Made by a program: the position numbers and the translations under genes. The notes below the pieces were generated by a model, which ran no database searches, was not told where the DNA came from, and saw nothing but the letters and a program-made list of their open reading frames with translations. From HLUCCA09 sp039822045 (GTDB lineage: Bacteria; Pseudomonadota; Alphaproteobacteria; Rhodobacterales; Rhodobacteraceae), in the NCBI GenBank assembly GCA_039822045.1, contig JBCBMY010000007.1, positions 186,001 to 250,000 of the forward strand: a stretch of 64,000 nucleotides of DNA, in the 5' to 3' direction. Of this stretch, positions 1 through 8,567 are shown in pieces; position 1 is the first letter of the stretch; every line of letters begins with the position of its first letter.

Positions 1-2
1 AT

Positions 3-938
3 GCCATCGTCTGGCTCCTTGCTATGGCCAACGTGGTGGGCACTCTGATCTGCATCGCAGCCTCGGGCGGGATCGCGCGGTTGACGACGATCCCCTTTGC
101 GCTCCTGGCGCCGTTCCTGTTCATGATCATCGCGTTCGCCGCCTTCCAGTCAGGGCAGGACATTATGGACCTCGTCGCGCTCTTCGCGATTGGCCTTCTG
201 GGGATCATGATGCGCCGGTTCGACTGGTCGCGCCCGGCCTTCCTGATCGGGTTCGTCCTGTCCAATCCGGCCGAGACCTATGCCAACCAGGCGGTGCAGA
301 TCGCCAATTCGCGGTTCCGGCAGGGGGTCCAGGAGGGGCTCGACTACATCTTTTCGCCCATCGTCATCGTCTTGATCATCATCACCGTGATTTCGGTTGT
401 GGTGGGCCTCCGGCAGGCAAAGACGATCATGGCCGAGGGGAAGGTCGAGGCAGGCTCGAAGCGTGCTCCGCTGATCTTCCTGCTCGTCGTGCTGGCCTAC
501 CTTCTGGTTGCGTTCATCGATGCTGCCACGATCCCCGACTATGCGGCGGCCGACCGTGTCTTCCCGCGCTTCGTCGCCGGGGTCTCGATCCTCGCAGTGC
601 TGGTCCTGCTGGTGCAGATGATGCTTCGCCCCGAGACCCACCCGCTCTTTGCTGATCGCGAAGCAGAAGATGCCGACACCCTCACCCATGGTCTATGGGC
701 GACGCTTGCGTGGTTTGCGGGTCTCCTCGTTCTCACCTCGCTTGTCGGGTTCGTTCTTGCCCTTACGGCGTTCCTGTTCCTCTTCATTCGATTGAGGGCA
801 GGGCGCAGCTGGGGCTTTGCCGCGCTCTACACCGCGGCCGGCATCGCCTTCATCTGCACACTGGCCGGGCTTCTGGGGCGCGATTTCCCCGCAGGACTTC
901 TGCAAGAGTATGTCGACCTGCCCTGGCCCCTGACATGA
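3..938 (+). CDS. TctA-TctB fused tricarboxylate transporter permease (5' partial)
   Basis: The reading frame is open from the window edge, so the N-terminus is missing. The first ~125 visible residues are the hydrophobic C-terminal part of a TctA-type large permease subunit (NPAETYANQA region and flanking membrane segments). After a short polar linker (KAGS-like stretch near residue 140) come four further hydrophobic segments matching the small TctB/DUF1468 subunit. In most bacteria these are separate genes. With a periplasmic TctC receptor, not visible here, the family imports citrate and related tricarboxylates. The stop overlaps the start of the next gene by ATGA, so it is probably the upstream part of the tricarboxylate operon. 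Confidence 0.8.
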   Translation, partial: AIVWLLAMANVVGTLICIAASGGIARLTTIPFALLAPFLFMIIAFAAFQSGQDIMDLVALFAIGLLGIMMRRFDWSRPAFLIGFVLSNPAETYANQAVQIANSRFRQGVQEGLDYIFSPIVIVLIIITVISVVVGLRQAKTIMAEGKVEAGSKRAPLIFLLVVLAYLLVAFIDAATIPDYAAADRVFPRFVAGVSILAVLVLLVQMMLRPETHPLFADREAEDADTLTHGLWATLAWFAGLLVLTSLVGFVLALTAFLFLFIRLRAGRSWGFAALYTAAGIAFICTLAGLLGRDFPAGLLQEYVDLPWPLT

Positions 939-1999
939 CCGGTCGCCGGCTGCTCGTTCTGGCCGGCGACGGGATCGGCCCGGAAATCGTGGCAGCCACA
1001 CTCGAAGTTCTCGACGCGGTCACTCCGGCGCTTGCGCAGCCGCTGACGGTCGAGCATGCCACCATCGGGTTCGACGCGCTTGGCGCCCAGGGCTCGACCA
1101 TACCCGACGCGGTCATCGCCGCGGCGCGCGCGGCCGATGGCATCTTGCTCGGTCCGGTCTCGCACAATGCCTATCCACCGCGCGAGGAGGGCGGGCTGAA
1201 CCCGTCCGGCGTTTTGCGGCGGGAACTTGACCTCTACGCCAACATCCGGCCCGCGCGACGGTGGGAGGGCGTCGATGCGCCCATCCAAGGCCCGCTCAAT
1301 CTGATCGTCGCCCGCGAAAACCTCGAAGGGTTCTATGCCGATCGAAACCTGCATGCGGGCCCGGGGGAGATCATGCCGGTGCCCGGCGTGGCACTCTCGC
1401 TTAGGCGGATCACCGAGGCTGCTTCGCGCCGGATCGCGCGTCGCGCCTTCGCCATTGCCTCAGAACGCCCGGCGCAGCGCGTCACCGCCGTTCACAAGGC
1501 CAACGTAATGCGCCTGACCGACGGTCTATTCCTCGACACCGTCCGGGACGTTGCCGCGCAACATCCCCAAATCGCCTATGACGAGATGCTGGTGGACGCC
1601 GCGGCCGCCCATCTGGTGCGCGACCCGTCCCGGTTCGACGTGATCGTGACGACCAACATGTTCGGTGACATCCTGTCGGACCTTGCCTCCGAACTCGCCG
1701 GCGGCCTCGGCCTTGCGGGTTCCCTCAATGTCGGGCCCGCGCATGTTGCCGCACAGGCGCAGCACGGGTCGGCGCCCGACATCGCCGGACAGGACAAGGC
1801 AAACCCGGTGTCGCTGATCCTGTCGCTGGAGATGCTCTTGCGGCATCTGGGCGAGGGTCGCGCGGCCGATCTGGTGCGCGTCACCGTCGCTGATTGCATC
1901 GCGTCGCCCGCAACCCGGACAGCCGATCTCGGGGGCGCGCTTGGCACCCGGGCGTTCACCACCGCGATGACCGATCGCATCTCGGAGCACCTGTCATGA
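935..1999 (+). CDS. Isocitrate/isopropylmalate dehydrogenase family protein
   Basis: A 354-residue NAD(P)-dependent beta-hydroxyacid oxidative decarboxylase, about LeuB length. Visible motifs are the N-terminal LAGDGIGPEI, the substrate-loop RENLEGFY at residues 127-134, the catalytic VHKANVMRLTDG stretch, and the metal/cofactor region TTNMFGDILSDLASEL. The ATG overlaps the upstream stop as ATGA, which fixes the start although the frame stays open further upstream. Family members act on isopropylmalate, isocitrate, homoisocitrate or tartrate. The neighbours (Tct permease, PrpF, TcuA/B) argue for a catabolic tricarboxylate or hydroxyacid substrate rather than leucine synthesis. The exact substrate cannot be read from sequence. 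Confidence 0.88.
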   Translation: MTGRRLLVLAGDGIGPEIVAATLEVLDAVTPALAQPLTVEHATIGFDALGAQGSTIPDAVIAAARAADGILLGPVSHNAYPPREEGGLNPSGVLRRELDLYANIRPARRWEGVDAPIQGPLNLIVARENLEGFYADRNLHAGPGEIMPVPGVALSLRRITEAASRRIARRAFAIASERPAQRVTAVHKANVMRLTDGLFLDTVRDVAAQHPQIAYDEMLVDAAAAHLVRDPSRFDVIVTTNMFGDILSDLASELAGGLGLAGSLNVGPAHVAAQAQHGSAPDIAGQDKANPVSLILSLEMLLRHLGEGRAADLVRVTVADCIASPATRTADLGGALGTRAFTTAMTDRISEHLS

Positions 2000-3087
2000 G
2001 CCAAACCGGCATTCCCTTCATCTTTATGCGCGGCGGCACGTCGCGGGGCCCATACCTCAACCGGTCCGATCTGCCCGAGGATCGGGAGCAGTTGGCCGAA
2101 GTATTGGTGGCGATGGTCGGATCCGGCCATCCGCTCAATATTGACGGCATCGGCGGGGGTGCCGCGGTCACAACGAAGGTCGCGATGCTGTCAAAATCCG
2201 ACGACGCGTGGGCCGACGTAGACTATTTCTTCGCCCAGGTGAGCGTCGAGGACAGGCTCGTCGACTTCAAGCCGACCTGCGGCAACATTCTCGTAGGCGT
2301 TGGTCCGGCCGCGATCGAGATGGGGCTTGTGCCTGCGACGGGCGCCGAGACGGATGTGAAGATCCGGGCGGTGAACACTGGCGCCAAAGTGAAATCGTCG
2401 GTGCGCACACCGGGCGGAACAGTCGAATATGCCGGCGACGCCCAGGTCGATGGCGTGCCCGGCACAGCGTCGCCTGTCAGTCTTAAGTTCATGGAGACGG
2501 TTGGCGGTGCGACCGGCGCGATGTTCCCCACGGGCTCGCGGCGCGACATGTTCGGCGGCGTCGATGTGACCTGCATCGACGTCGCCATGCCGATGATGAT
2601 TGCGCGTGCGGCTGATCTGGGCGTCACGGGCTACGAGACGCGTGAAGAGCTGGACGACGATGCGAGCCTCTTCGAGCGGATGGAGGCGATCCGGCTTGAG
2701 GCCGGCGCGCGCATGGGGCTTGGCGACGTCTCAACCTCGGTCATGCCCAAGATCGGTCTCCTCGCTTCGCCGCGGGACGGGGGCGCTGCGACCGTTCGAT
2801 ACTTCATGCCTTGGAAGTGCCATCCGACGCTCGCGGTGACAGGCTCTCAATGCATCGCGGCCTGCCTTCTGACGCCCGGCACAGTAGCCGACGGAATTCT
2901 GGCGGCACCGAACGCTTCGCCGGTCTCCCTCGATCTCGAGCATCCGATGGGAAAGCTGAACGTCGTCATGGATTTCGCCCGGGACGGCGAGGATGTCACG
3001 ATCCTGTCGGCGGGCCTCGTGCGAACGGCCCGAAAACTTGCTGCCGGCACGGTCTTTGTTCCGCGTGCGATCTGGGCCCCGGATTGA
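1996..3087 (+). CDS. PrpF-family isomerase (4-oxalomesaconate tautomerase/aconitate isomerase type)
   Basis: A 363-residue cofactor-free isomerase of the PrpF/GalD family. It starts IPFIFMRGGTSRGPY, the family hallmark around the N-terminal active-site loop, and keeps DFKPTCGNILVGVGP with the catalytic cysteine, plus MPWKCHPTLAVTGSQCIAAC near the C-terminus. PrpF enzymes interconvert aconitate double-bond isomers or tautomerise oxalomesaconate. The ATGA overlap with the dehydrogenase upstream indicates one operon. Next to TcuA, which makes cis-aconitate from tricarballylate, an aconitate isomerase role is attractive but inferred. Confidence 0.85.
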   Translation: MSQTGIPFIFMRGGTSRGPYLNRSDLPEDREQLAEVLVAMVGSGHPLNIDGIGGGAAVTTKVAMLSKSDDAWADVDYFFAQVSVEDRLVDFKPTCGNILVGVGPAAIEMGLVPATGAETDVKIRAVNTGAKVKSSVRTPGGTVEYAGDAQVDGVPGTASPVSLKFMETVGGATGAMFPTGSRRDMFGGVDVTCIDVAMPMMIARAADLGVTGYETREELDDDASLFERMEAIRLEAGARMGLGDVSTSVMPKIGLLASPRDGGAATVRYFMPWKCHPTLAVTGSQCIAACLLTPGTVADGILAAPNASPVSLDLEHPMGKLNVVMDFARDGEDVTILSAGLVRTARKLAAGTVFVPRAIWAPD

Positions 3088-3100
3088 CCTGGGACCTAGT

Positions 3101-3120
3101 ATGGTATACTGTGGTATACA
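3101..3120. promoter_or_regulatory. Tandem GTATAC operator-like site
   Basis: Two GTATAC palindromes at 3104-3109 and 3114-3119 are spaced exactly 10 bp, within the repeated context TGGTATAC. They lie between the PrpF stop and the next small gene. FCD-type GntR regulators typically bind TGGTATACCA-like palindromes, and such a regulator is encoded at 5342-5992. Binding by that protein is inferred. Confidence 0.45.
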
Positions 3121-3140
3121 ATCTATCACGAGGACTTGCC

Positions 3141-3374
3141 ATGGGCTATGACAACCATCTCACTCAGGCGATCGGAGAGCTGCGCGCGGCACAAGCGATG
3201 ATCCAGGACGAGCTTCGCGCCTATCCGACGCCCGTCTCAGGGTGCGACGCGCAGTTCAACCACCTGGTCGGACAGCGCAACGCGATCGGCGCAGCCCTTG
3301 CGGCCCTTGCCGCGCCGCCGTTCGTCGCAACGCCGCGCACGCCAACCTTGGGTGCAGGCGTGGAGAGCCGATGA
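3141..3374 (+). CDS. Small hypothetical protein (77 aa)
   Basis: A 77-residue, Ala-rich, probably helical protein with no signal peptide, membrane segment or motif that I recognise. The ATG follows a purine-rich ACGAGG ribosome-binding stretch, and the stop overlaps the next gene's ATG as ATGA, which supports it as a translated member of the operon. The GTATAC operator-like repeat lies just upstream, so this may be the first gene of a second transcription unit that includes the 2-hydroxyacid dehydrogenase. The function is unknown. Confidence 0.6.
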   Translation: MGYDNHLTQAIGELRAAQAMIQDELRAYPTPVSGCDAQFNHLVGQRNAIGAALAALAAPPFVATPRTPTLGAGVESR

Positions 3375-4351
3375 AGGTCCACATCCTCGACGATTGGTTC
3401 GACACACTCCGGACGCTTCCCTGTTTCGCGTTGCTTAAGCACCACGAGGTCACCGTCTGGACCGACCACGAACCCGATCCCGAGACGCTCGCCGCACGTG
3501 TGGGCGCGGCCGAGGCGTTGGTCCTGTTTCGGGAGCGCACACGCATCGGCGAGCCACTCCTCGCCCGCCTTCCGAACCTGCGCCTGATCTCCCAGCGCAG
3601 CGTCTACCCGCATGTCGATGTTGAGGCTTGCACGCGCCACAACGTGCTCCTGTGCTCCAACATGCATGCCGGCACCCCCTCCTATGCTGCCGCAGAGCTG
3701 ACACTTGCCCTGATCCTGGGAAGCTACCGGCAAATCCCCCAACAGGTCGCCTCGATCCGCGCAGGCACCTGGCAGATGGGGGTGGGGCGCACCCTGCGCG
3801 GGCGGGTCCTTGGCCTCTATGGCTATGGCCGGATTGCAAAGGCGGTGGCCGGCTATGCGCAAGCGATCGGCATGGACGTGCAATGGTGGGCCTCGGACGA
3901 GGGCCGCGCGCGTGCCGAAGCAGAGGGTGCGCGCATCGCGGCGAGCCGAGAGGCGTTCTTCGCCGGCTCCGATGTCGTAAGCCTCCATGTCCGCCTGAAG
4001 CCCGAGACGCGCGGGATCGTCACCGCAGCCGACCTTGCTGCGATGCAACCACGCGCCCTCCTCTTAAACACATCGCGCTCGGGTCTGATCGCGCCCGGCG
4101 CGTTGGAGAACGAAATTGCCCGTGGCCGGATCCATGCGGCCGTCGACGTTTTCGACACCGAGCCGTTGAGTGACCCGTCACACCCGCTTCTCACCCATCC
4201 CAACGTGCTGCCAACCCCGCATATCGGCTATGTCACCGAGGATGAATTCGACCTGCAGTTCAAAGACATATTTGACCAGGTCAACGCCTATGCGGCCGGC
4301 GCTCCGATCCACGTGATCAATCCCGAGGCGCAGGCGCAAACGTCCGCATGA
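3371..4351 (+). CDS. D-2-hydroxyacid dehydrogenase family protein
   Basis: A 326-residue NAD(P)-dependent D-isomer-specific 2-hydroxyacid dehydrogenase. The nucleotide-binding loop GLYGYGRIAKAVAG (GxGxxG type) lies mid-protein. Family catalytic residues are visible in order: Arg in LLLNTSRSGLI, Glu in DVFDTEPL and His in PTPHIGY. The start is set by the ATGA overlap with the upstream small gene; the frame is open further 5' but would cover that gene. It presumably reduces or oxidises a 2-hydroxy/2-oxo acid made in the tricarboxylate pathway. The 3' end overlaps the convergent AbrB-like gene by 35 bp. Confidence 0.88.
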   Translation: MKVHILDDWFDTLRTLPCFALLKHHEVTVWTDHEPDPETLAARVGAAEALVLFRERTRIGEPLLARLPNLRLISQRSVYPHVDVEACTRHNVLLCSNMHAGTPSYAAAELTLALILGSYRQIPQQVASIRAGTWQMGVGRTLRGRVLGLYGYGRIAKAVAGYAQAIGMDVQWWASDEGRARAEAEGARIAASREAFFAGSDVVSLHVRLKPETRGIVTAADLAAMQPRALLLNTSRSGLIAPGALENEIARGRIHAAVDVFDTEPLSDPSHPLLTHPNVLPTPHIGYVTEDEFDLQFKDIFDQVNAYAAGAPIHVINPEAQAQTSA

Positions 4352-5345
4352 AGATCGGCGCACCGAGGATCACCACGAACAGCCTCAATACGTGGTGCGC
4401 AATCACGAAGGCGACGTCGGCCCCCACGATCAGCGCAAGGATCGTGAGTTCTGCCTGGCCGCCCGGAGTGAAGGCCAACAGCGCCTCCATGCCGGGCGCG
4501 AGGTCGAGCACATAGATCGCCTCGACGAAAATCACTGTCAGCACCAGAAGAAGCACGCAGAACCCGGCCCCTGCGGCCAGATCGCGGCGCACCTCATGCG
4601 GGGTAATCCCGGTATACTTCGACCCGATCGTCAGACCGATGAAGAACTGTGCGGCCCAGATTGCCTCGGCCGGCGGGCGGTTCTCCAAGAGCCCGGCAAG
4701 TGTGACGAGTGCTGCCACGATCAACGGGCCCAGAATCGTGGCGCCAAACATTCCGATCCGCGCGGCGCTCCACCATCCGACCCCGGCGCAGACGACCATG
4801 AGCGCCAGGTCGTGGAGGGGCAAGGTATCGATTGGCACACCGGGAGGGTTGCTCAGGTCGGCGTCCCACACCTGTGAGAGCAGAAAGGGCAACGCAACCA
4901 CGATGAGCAGAAGCCGCGTGGCGTGGATCAGCGACAGAGCGCGCACATTGGCACCGGCCTCTTCGCCGAACACCACCATGTCCTGAAAGCCGCCGGGCAT
5001 GGTTGCATAGTACGATGTCCGAAAGTCGTAGCGCCAAACACGCAGGAAATAGGGAACGCCCACCGCGCCGATGGCCGCCACCATTACCGGGACCAGCAAC
5101 AGGGTCTGCCACATGCCCGGAAAGGTCGCGAGGACGGTCGGGGTCAGCGTCGCTCCCACAGCGACGCCCAGAACCGTCCGCATGGCCTCGTTCACGGGGC
5201 GCACGCCCTTGAGCGGCACTCCCATAAGCGCCGCCACTAGTGACGCGATGACCGGGCCAAGCAGCCACGGCAGGGGCAGCGATAGCAGATGAAAGACAGC
5301 GACCCCGGCGAACCCGACGAGAAAGGCATAGAGGACCGGTCTCAT
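4317..5345 (-). CDS. AbrB-family membrane protein (putative transporter)
   Basis: A 342-residue integral membrane protein made of two similar halves of hydrophobic helices, as in the AbrB/DUF-type membrane protein family (not the Bacillus DNA-binding AbrB). Glycine-rich GPVIASLVAALMGVPL and GATILGPLIVAALVTLAG correspond between the halves. The MRPVLYAFL start overlaps the stop of the GntR gene as ATGA, so regulator and membrane protein are co-transcribed on the minus strand. Family members sit beside aromatic and carboxylic acid catabolic genes and are thought to move organic acids. The substrate is unknown; here it could supplement the Tct permease. Confidence 0.78.
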   Translation of the reverse strand: MRPVLYAFLVGFAGVAVFHLLSLPLPWLLGPVIASLVAALMGVPLKGVRPVNEAMRTVLGVAVGATLTPTVLATFPGMWQTLLLVPVMVAAIGAVGVPYFLRVWRYDFRTSYYATMPGGFQDMVVFGEEAGANVRALSLIHATRLLLIVVALPFLLSQVWDADLSNPPGVPIDTLPLHDLALMVVCAGVGWWSAARIGMFGATILGPLIVAALVTLAGLLENRPPAEAIWAAQFFIGLTIGSKYTGITPHEVRRDLAAGAGFCVLLLVLTVIFVEAIYVLDLAPGMEALLAFTPGGQAELTILALIVGADVAFVIAHHVLRLFVVILGAPIFMRTFAPAPRD

Positions 5346-5992
5346 GCGCTCATCGCACGCAAGCGATAGCGGAGCGAGGCTTGCAGATGCACCGCGGCTG
5401 AGGCGCCGGCAGCGGCGGGATCGCCAGATCGAAGGGCTGCAACAATGTCGGCGTGCTGGCCCACAACTTCCTCGAGACGTGCACCATCGGTGTAGGTCGT
5501 TGGCCCGAGGAGCAGGAGCGAATTGTTCAGCGCACGCGCCGCTTCCAACAGAAATCGGTTCCGCGCGCACAGATACAGGCCGCGGTGGAACGCCTGATTG
5601 ATCGCGGCGGCTTTGGCCGGGTTGCGGACCTCGGTGGCTATCTCGGCGTTCAGAGTGTCGAGCGTATCGAACTCGGCGGCAGAGCCATGCTTTGCGGCCA
5701 ACTCCGCTGCGGTGCGTTCGAGAACCACGCGCATCTCGTAGAGCTCTACGAGTTCCACCTGATTGAGCTTGCGGATGGCGGCTCCAAATCGTGGACGATG
5801 TTCCACAATCCCGTCAGCCTCGAGCCGCCGCAGCGCCTCGCGGATCGGCGTGCGCGACAGCGCAAGCCGTTCGGCGACATCCTCTTCGCGCAACCTGTCG
5901 CCGGGCCGGAAATGGCCGTCGCGGATCGACGCGAGCAAGGCGTCATAGGCGGCCTCGCCGCTCGATTTTGCTGGCTCTCTGTCGGCGTTCAT
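5342..5992 (-). CDS. GntR-family (FCD-type) transcriptional regulator
   Basis: A 216-residue regulator. The N-terminal winged helix contains the recognition motif RLALSRTPIREALRRLEADG, followed by an all-helical FCD ligand domain with the metal/ligand residues expected for this class (ELYEMRVVLE, NQAFHRGLY). I start it at MNADREP. The frame stays open to 6055, but a perfect palindrome at 6008-6027 lies in that extension and makes far better sense as an operator upstream of the start. It is divergent from tcuA and upstream of the AbrB-like gene, so it probably controls both directions in response to a tricarboxylate or derivative. Confidence 0.9.
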   Translation of the reverse strand: MNADREPAKSSGEAAYDALLASIRDGHFRPGDRLREEDVAERLALSRTPIREALRRLEADGIVEHRPRFGAAIRKLNQVELVELYEMRVVLERTAAELAAKHGSAAEFDTLDTLNAEIATEVRNPAKAAAINQAFHRGLYLCARNRFLLEAARALNNSLLLLGPTTYTDGARLEEVVGQHADIVAALRSGDPAAAGASAAVHLQASLRYRLRAMSA

Positions 5993-6007
5993 CGAGGCTC
6001 TTGCATT

Positions 6008-6027
6008 TTGTATCCGTTTGGATACAA
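6008..6027. promoter_or_regulatory. Palindromic operator between gntR and tcuA
   Basis: A perfect inverted repeat with arms TTGTATCC and GGATACAA and spacer GTTT lies in the divergent intergenic region. The shape and AT-rich centre fit FCD-type GntR operators. It lies 15 bp upstream of the chosen gntR start and 80 bp upstream of tcuA, so it can serve autoregulation and pathway control. The protein-site pairing is inferred. Confidence 0.65.
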
Positions 6028-6106
6028 GACTAGCCGAGCCGAAGCCCGGTGTCAAAGCGCGTTTGGCACAGAGGCACGGGTTCGGAAGGCACGAAGGATC
6101 ATGTGA

Positions 6107-7504
6107 ATGGGGAAGTCATCGACGGAGCACCCGGACGTCGTGGTGATCGGGGGCGGCAACGCTGCGCTCTGTGCCGCCATGACGGCCGCAAAAGCGGGCG
6201 CGCGCGTCCTGATCCTCGAAGCCGCGCCCAAGCCATACAGAGGCGGCAACTCGCGCCACACCCGAAACTTCAGATGCATGCACCACGGGCCCCTCGGCCC
6301 CCTTGTCGAGAGCTACTCCGAGGACGAGTACCTCGCCGACCTCCTGAAAGTGACGGGCGGCAAGACCGATGAGGGCTTGGCCCGCATGGTGATCCGCGCC
6401 TCCGAGGAATGCCTGCCCTGGATGGAGGCCCATGGCGTGCGCTTCCAGCCGTCCCTCTCGGGTACCCTGTCGCTCGCGCGCACGAATGCGTTCTTTCTCG
6501 GCGGCGGCAAGGGTCTGGTGAATGCCTACTATCGGACGGCTCAGGCGCTTGGTGTCGACGTGCTCTACGAGGCCAAAGTGACCCATCTCGCACTCGAGGA
6601 GGACCGCGTCGCCCGGGTCGACTACACCCTTGACGGCGAGGCAAAGTCCGTATCGGCAAAGTCCGTCGTGGTGGCTTCGGGCGGGTTCCAGGCCGATATC
6701 GACTGGCTTGCGCGCGCCTGGGGGCCTGCCGCCCGCAACTTCCTGATCCGGGGAACGCCCTACAACCGCGGCGTCGTGCTTGCCGACCTTCTCGATCAAG
6801 GCGTCGCGCAAGTCGGCGACCCGACCCAGTGCCATGCGGTCGCGATCGACGGCCGGGCTCCGAAGTTTGACGGCGGGATCGTCACCCGGCTCGATTGCGT
6901 GCCGTTTTCCGTCGTCGTGAACAAAAACGCCGAACGGTTCTACGACGAGGGTCAGGATGTCTGGCCCAAGCGCTATGCGATTTGGGGGCGGCTGGTGGCC
7001 GCACAGCCCGATCAGGTTGGCTATGCGATCATCGATGCCAAATCGCTGGAGCTTTTCATGCCGTCGGTCTTTCCGCCGATCAAGGCCGACACGCTCGATG
7101 CTCTGGCGCAAGAGCTTGGGCTGCCGCCTGAGAACCTGAGGGCCACAATTGCCGCGTTCAACGCAGCGTGCGGCGATGCCTCGGGCTTCAAACCCACCGA
7201 ACTCGACGGCGTGGCGACGACCGGCCTCACCCCGCCCAAAACCAATTGGGCGCGGCCGATTTCCGAGCCTCCCTTCTATGGCTACAGCCTCCGGACAGGT
7301 GTCACGTTCACCTATCTCGGGCTCAAAGTCGACGAGACCGCGCAGTGCAGCGTCGGCAACCGGCCGGTCGCCAATCTCTGGGCGGCAGGCGAAACAATGG
7401 CGGGTTCGATCCTCGGCGAGGGGTATCTGGCCGGTTTCGGCATGACCATCGGGACTGTCTTTGGACGTATTGCAGGACGGGAGGCCGCGGCCCATGCAGG
7501 CTGA
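6107..7504 (+). CDS. tcuA: FAD-dependent tricarballylate dehydrogenase
   Basis: A 465-residue flavoprotein of the fumarate reductase/succinate dehydrogenase flavoprotein fold. The FAD-binding VVVIGGGNAALCAA is at residues 11-24, followed by EAAPKPYRGGNSRHTRNFR, typical of TcuA. C-terminal GETMAGSILGEGYLAGFGM closes the FAD site. TcuA oxidises tricarballylate to cis-aconitate and passes electrons to TcuB. A good ribosome-binding site (GAAGGA at 6092-6097) precedes the ATG. The tcuB start overlaps its 3' end by 11 bp. Its context with Tct-type transport and PrpF supports growth on tricarballylate or aconitate. Confidence 0.9.
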   Translation: MGKSSTEHPDVVVIGGGNAALCAAMTAAKAGARVLILEAAPKPYRGGNSRHTRNFRCMHHGPLGPLVESYSEDEYLADLLKVTGGKTDEGLARMVIRASEECLPWMEAHGVRFQPSLSGTLSLARTNAFFLGGGKGLVNAYYRTAQALGVDVLYEAKVTHLALEEDRVARVDYTLDGEAKSVSAKSVVVASGGFQADIDWLARAWGPAARNFLIRGTPYNRGVVLADLLDQGVAQVGDPTQCHAVAIDGRAPKFDGGIVTRLDCVPFSVVVNKNAERFYDEGQDVWPKRYAIWGRLVAAQPDQVGYAIIDAKSLELFMPSVFPPIKADTLDALAQELGLPPENLRATIAAFNAACGDASGFKPTELDGVATTGLTPPKTNWARPISEPPFYGYSLRTGVTFTYLGLKVDETAQCSVGNRPVANLWAAGETMAGSILGEGYLAGFGMTIGTVFGRIAGREAAAHAG

Positions 7505-8567
7505 TCTGTTGAACGAAGCGCGGCGGCAGGCCGAGATCTGCAATGCGTGTCGCTATTGCGAGGGCTACTGCGCGGTATTTCCGTCGCTGCACCGGGAGCG
7601 CGCCTTCGCCGACGGCGACCTCACGCATCTTGCCAATCTCTGTCACAATTGCCGGGGCTGCTACTACGCCTGTCAATACACGGCGCCGCATGAATTTGAC
7701 CTGAACCTGCCCGCGGCCTTGGCCGATGTCCGACAGGCAAGCTGGCAGGATTATGCATGGCCTCGGTCGTTGTCCGCCATCTTCCACGCAAGCGGCGTCG
7801 CGCTGGCTGCCGCTTTGGTCGCCGGGTTCGCCGCGATCCTTCTTGCCCTGTGGCTTCTTGCGCCTGCGGGTGGAGAGGGCTTCTACGCGGTCATGTCTCA
7901 TGGCGCGATGGTGGCGATCTTTGCACCCGCATTTCTATTTCCGCTAGCCTCGCTTGCGGTCAGTCTGCGGCGGTATTGGCGCGATACGGGCGGAGGCGCG
8001 TTGAGATCGGCCGATCTCGTCGCAGCCGTCCGAGCGGCGGCACGTATGGACAATCTAGGCGGTGGCCACGGCGACGGATGCAATTTCGAAGACGAAGACC
8101 GGTTCTCGCACGCGCGCCGACACGCCCATCACGCCGTGATGTATGGCTTCCTCCTCTGCTTTCTGTCGACCTCGAGTGGCACGGTCCTTCACTACGGGTT
8201 CGCTCTGGAGGCGCCTTATCCGTTCTGGTCCTTACCCAAGCTTCTCGGCGTGCCCGGCGGGATCCTTATGGTGATCGGGACGCTCCTGCTGGCCCGGCTC
8301 AAGCTGCAGAGCGATCGAAGCCTGGGTGCCGCTGCTGTGTGGGGCGGCGAAATGGGGTTCCTCTTTCTTCTGTTCTTTGTCGCGGCGACCGGGCTTGGCC
8401 TCTATTGGCTTGGCGGCACGACGCTGATGCCCGGATTGCTCGCTCTTCATCTTGGGGCCGTCCTCACCTTCTTTCTGCTCACGCCGTACACAAAGATGGC
8501 ACACGGGTTCTTTCGGCTAGCGGCTCTGACACAGGAAATGCGCCGCCTTCGGGAAGTTCCGCGATGA
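7494..8567 (+). CDS. tcuB: Tricarballylate utilisation 4Fe-4S membrane protein TcuB
   Basis: A 357-residue membrane electron carrier. The N-terminus has two iron-sulfur type cysteine clusters, ICNACRYCEGYCAVFP and LCHNCRGCYYACQYTAP, and the rest holds about six hydrophobic segments with several membrane histidines that could bind heme. TcuB reoxidises TcuA and delivers electrons to the respiratory chain. The chosen ATG gives the usual MQADLLNEARRQAEICNACR N-terminus; the frame is open upstream into tcuA but that sequence does not fit the family. No TcuC permease follows, so transport is presumably by the TctAB or AbrB-like proteins. Confidence 0.9.
   Translation: MQADLLNEARRQAEICNACRYCEGYCAVFPSLHRERAFADGDLTHLANLCHNCRGCYYACQYTAPHEFDLNLPAALADVRQASWQDYAWPRSLSAIFHASGVALAAALVAGFAAILLALWLLAPAGGEGFYAVMSHGAMVAIFAPAFLFPLASLAVSLRRYWRDTGGGALRSADLVAAVRAAARMDNLGGGHGDGCNFEDEDRFSHARRHAHHAVMYGFLLCFLSTSSGTVLHYGFALEAPYPFWSLPKLLGVPGGILMVIGTLLLARLKLQSDRSLGAAAVWGGEMGFLFLLFFVAATGLGLYWLGGTTLMPGLLALHLGAVLTFFLLTPYTKMAHGFFRLAALTQEMRRLREVPR

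Noticed and set aside
5993..6055. Longer GntR start at 6055
   Set aside because: The extension would contain the palindromic operator at 6008-6027 and adds no family-like sequence.
6116..7543. 475-residue minus-strand frame
   Set aside because: Antisense of tcuA, which has clear FAD motifs and family length.
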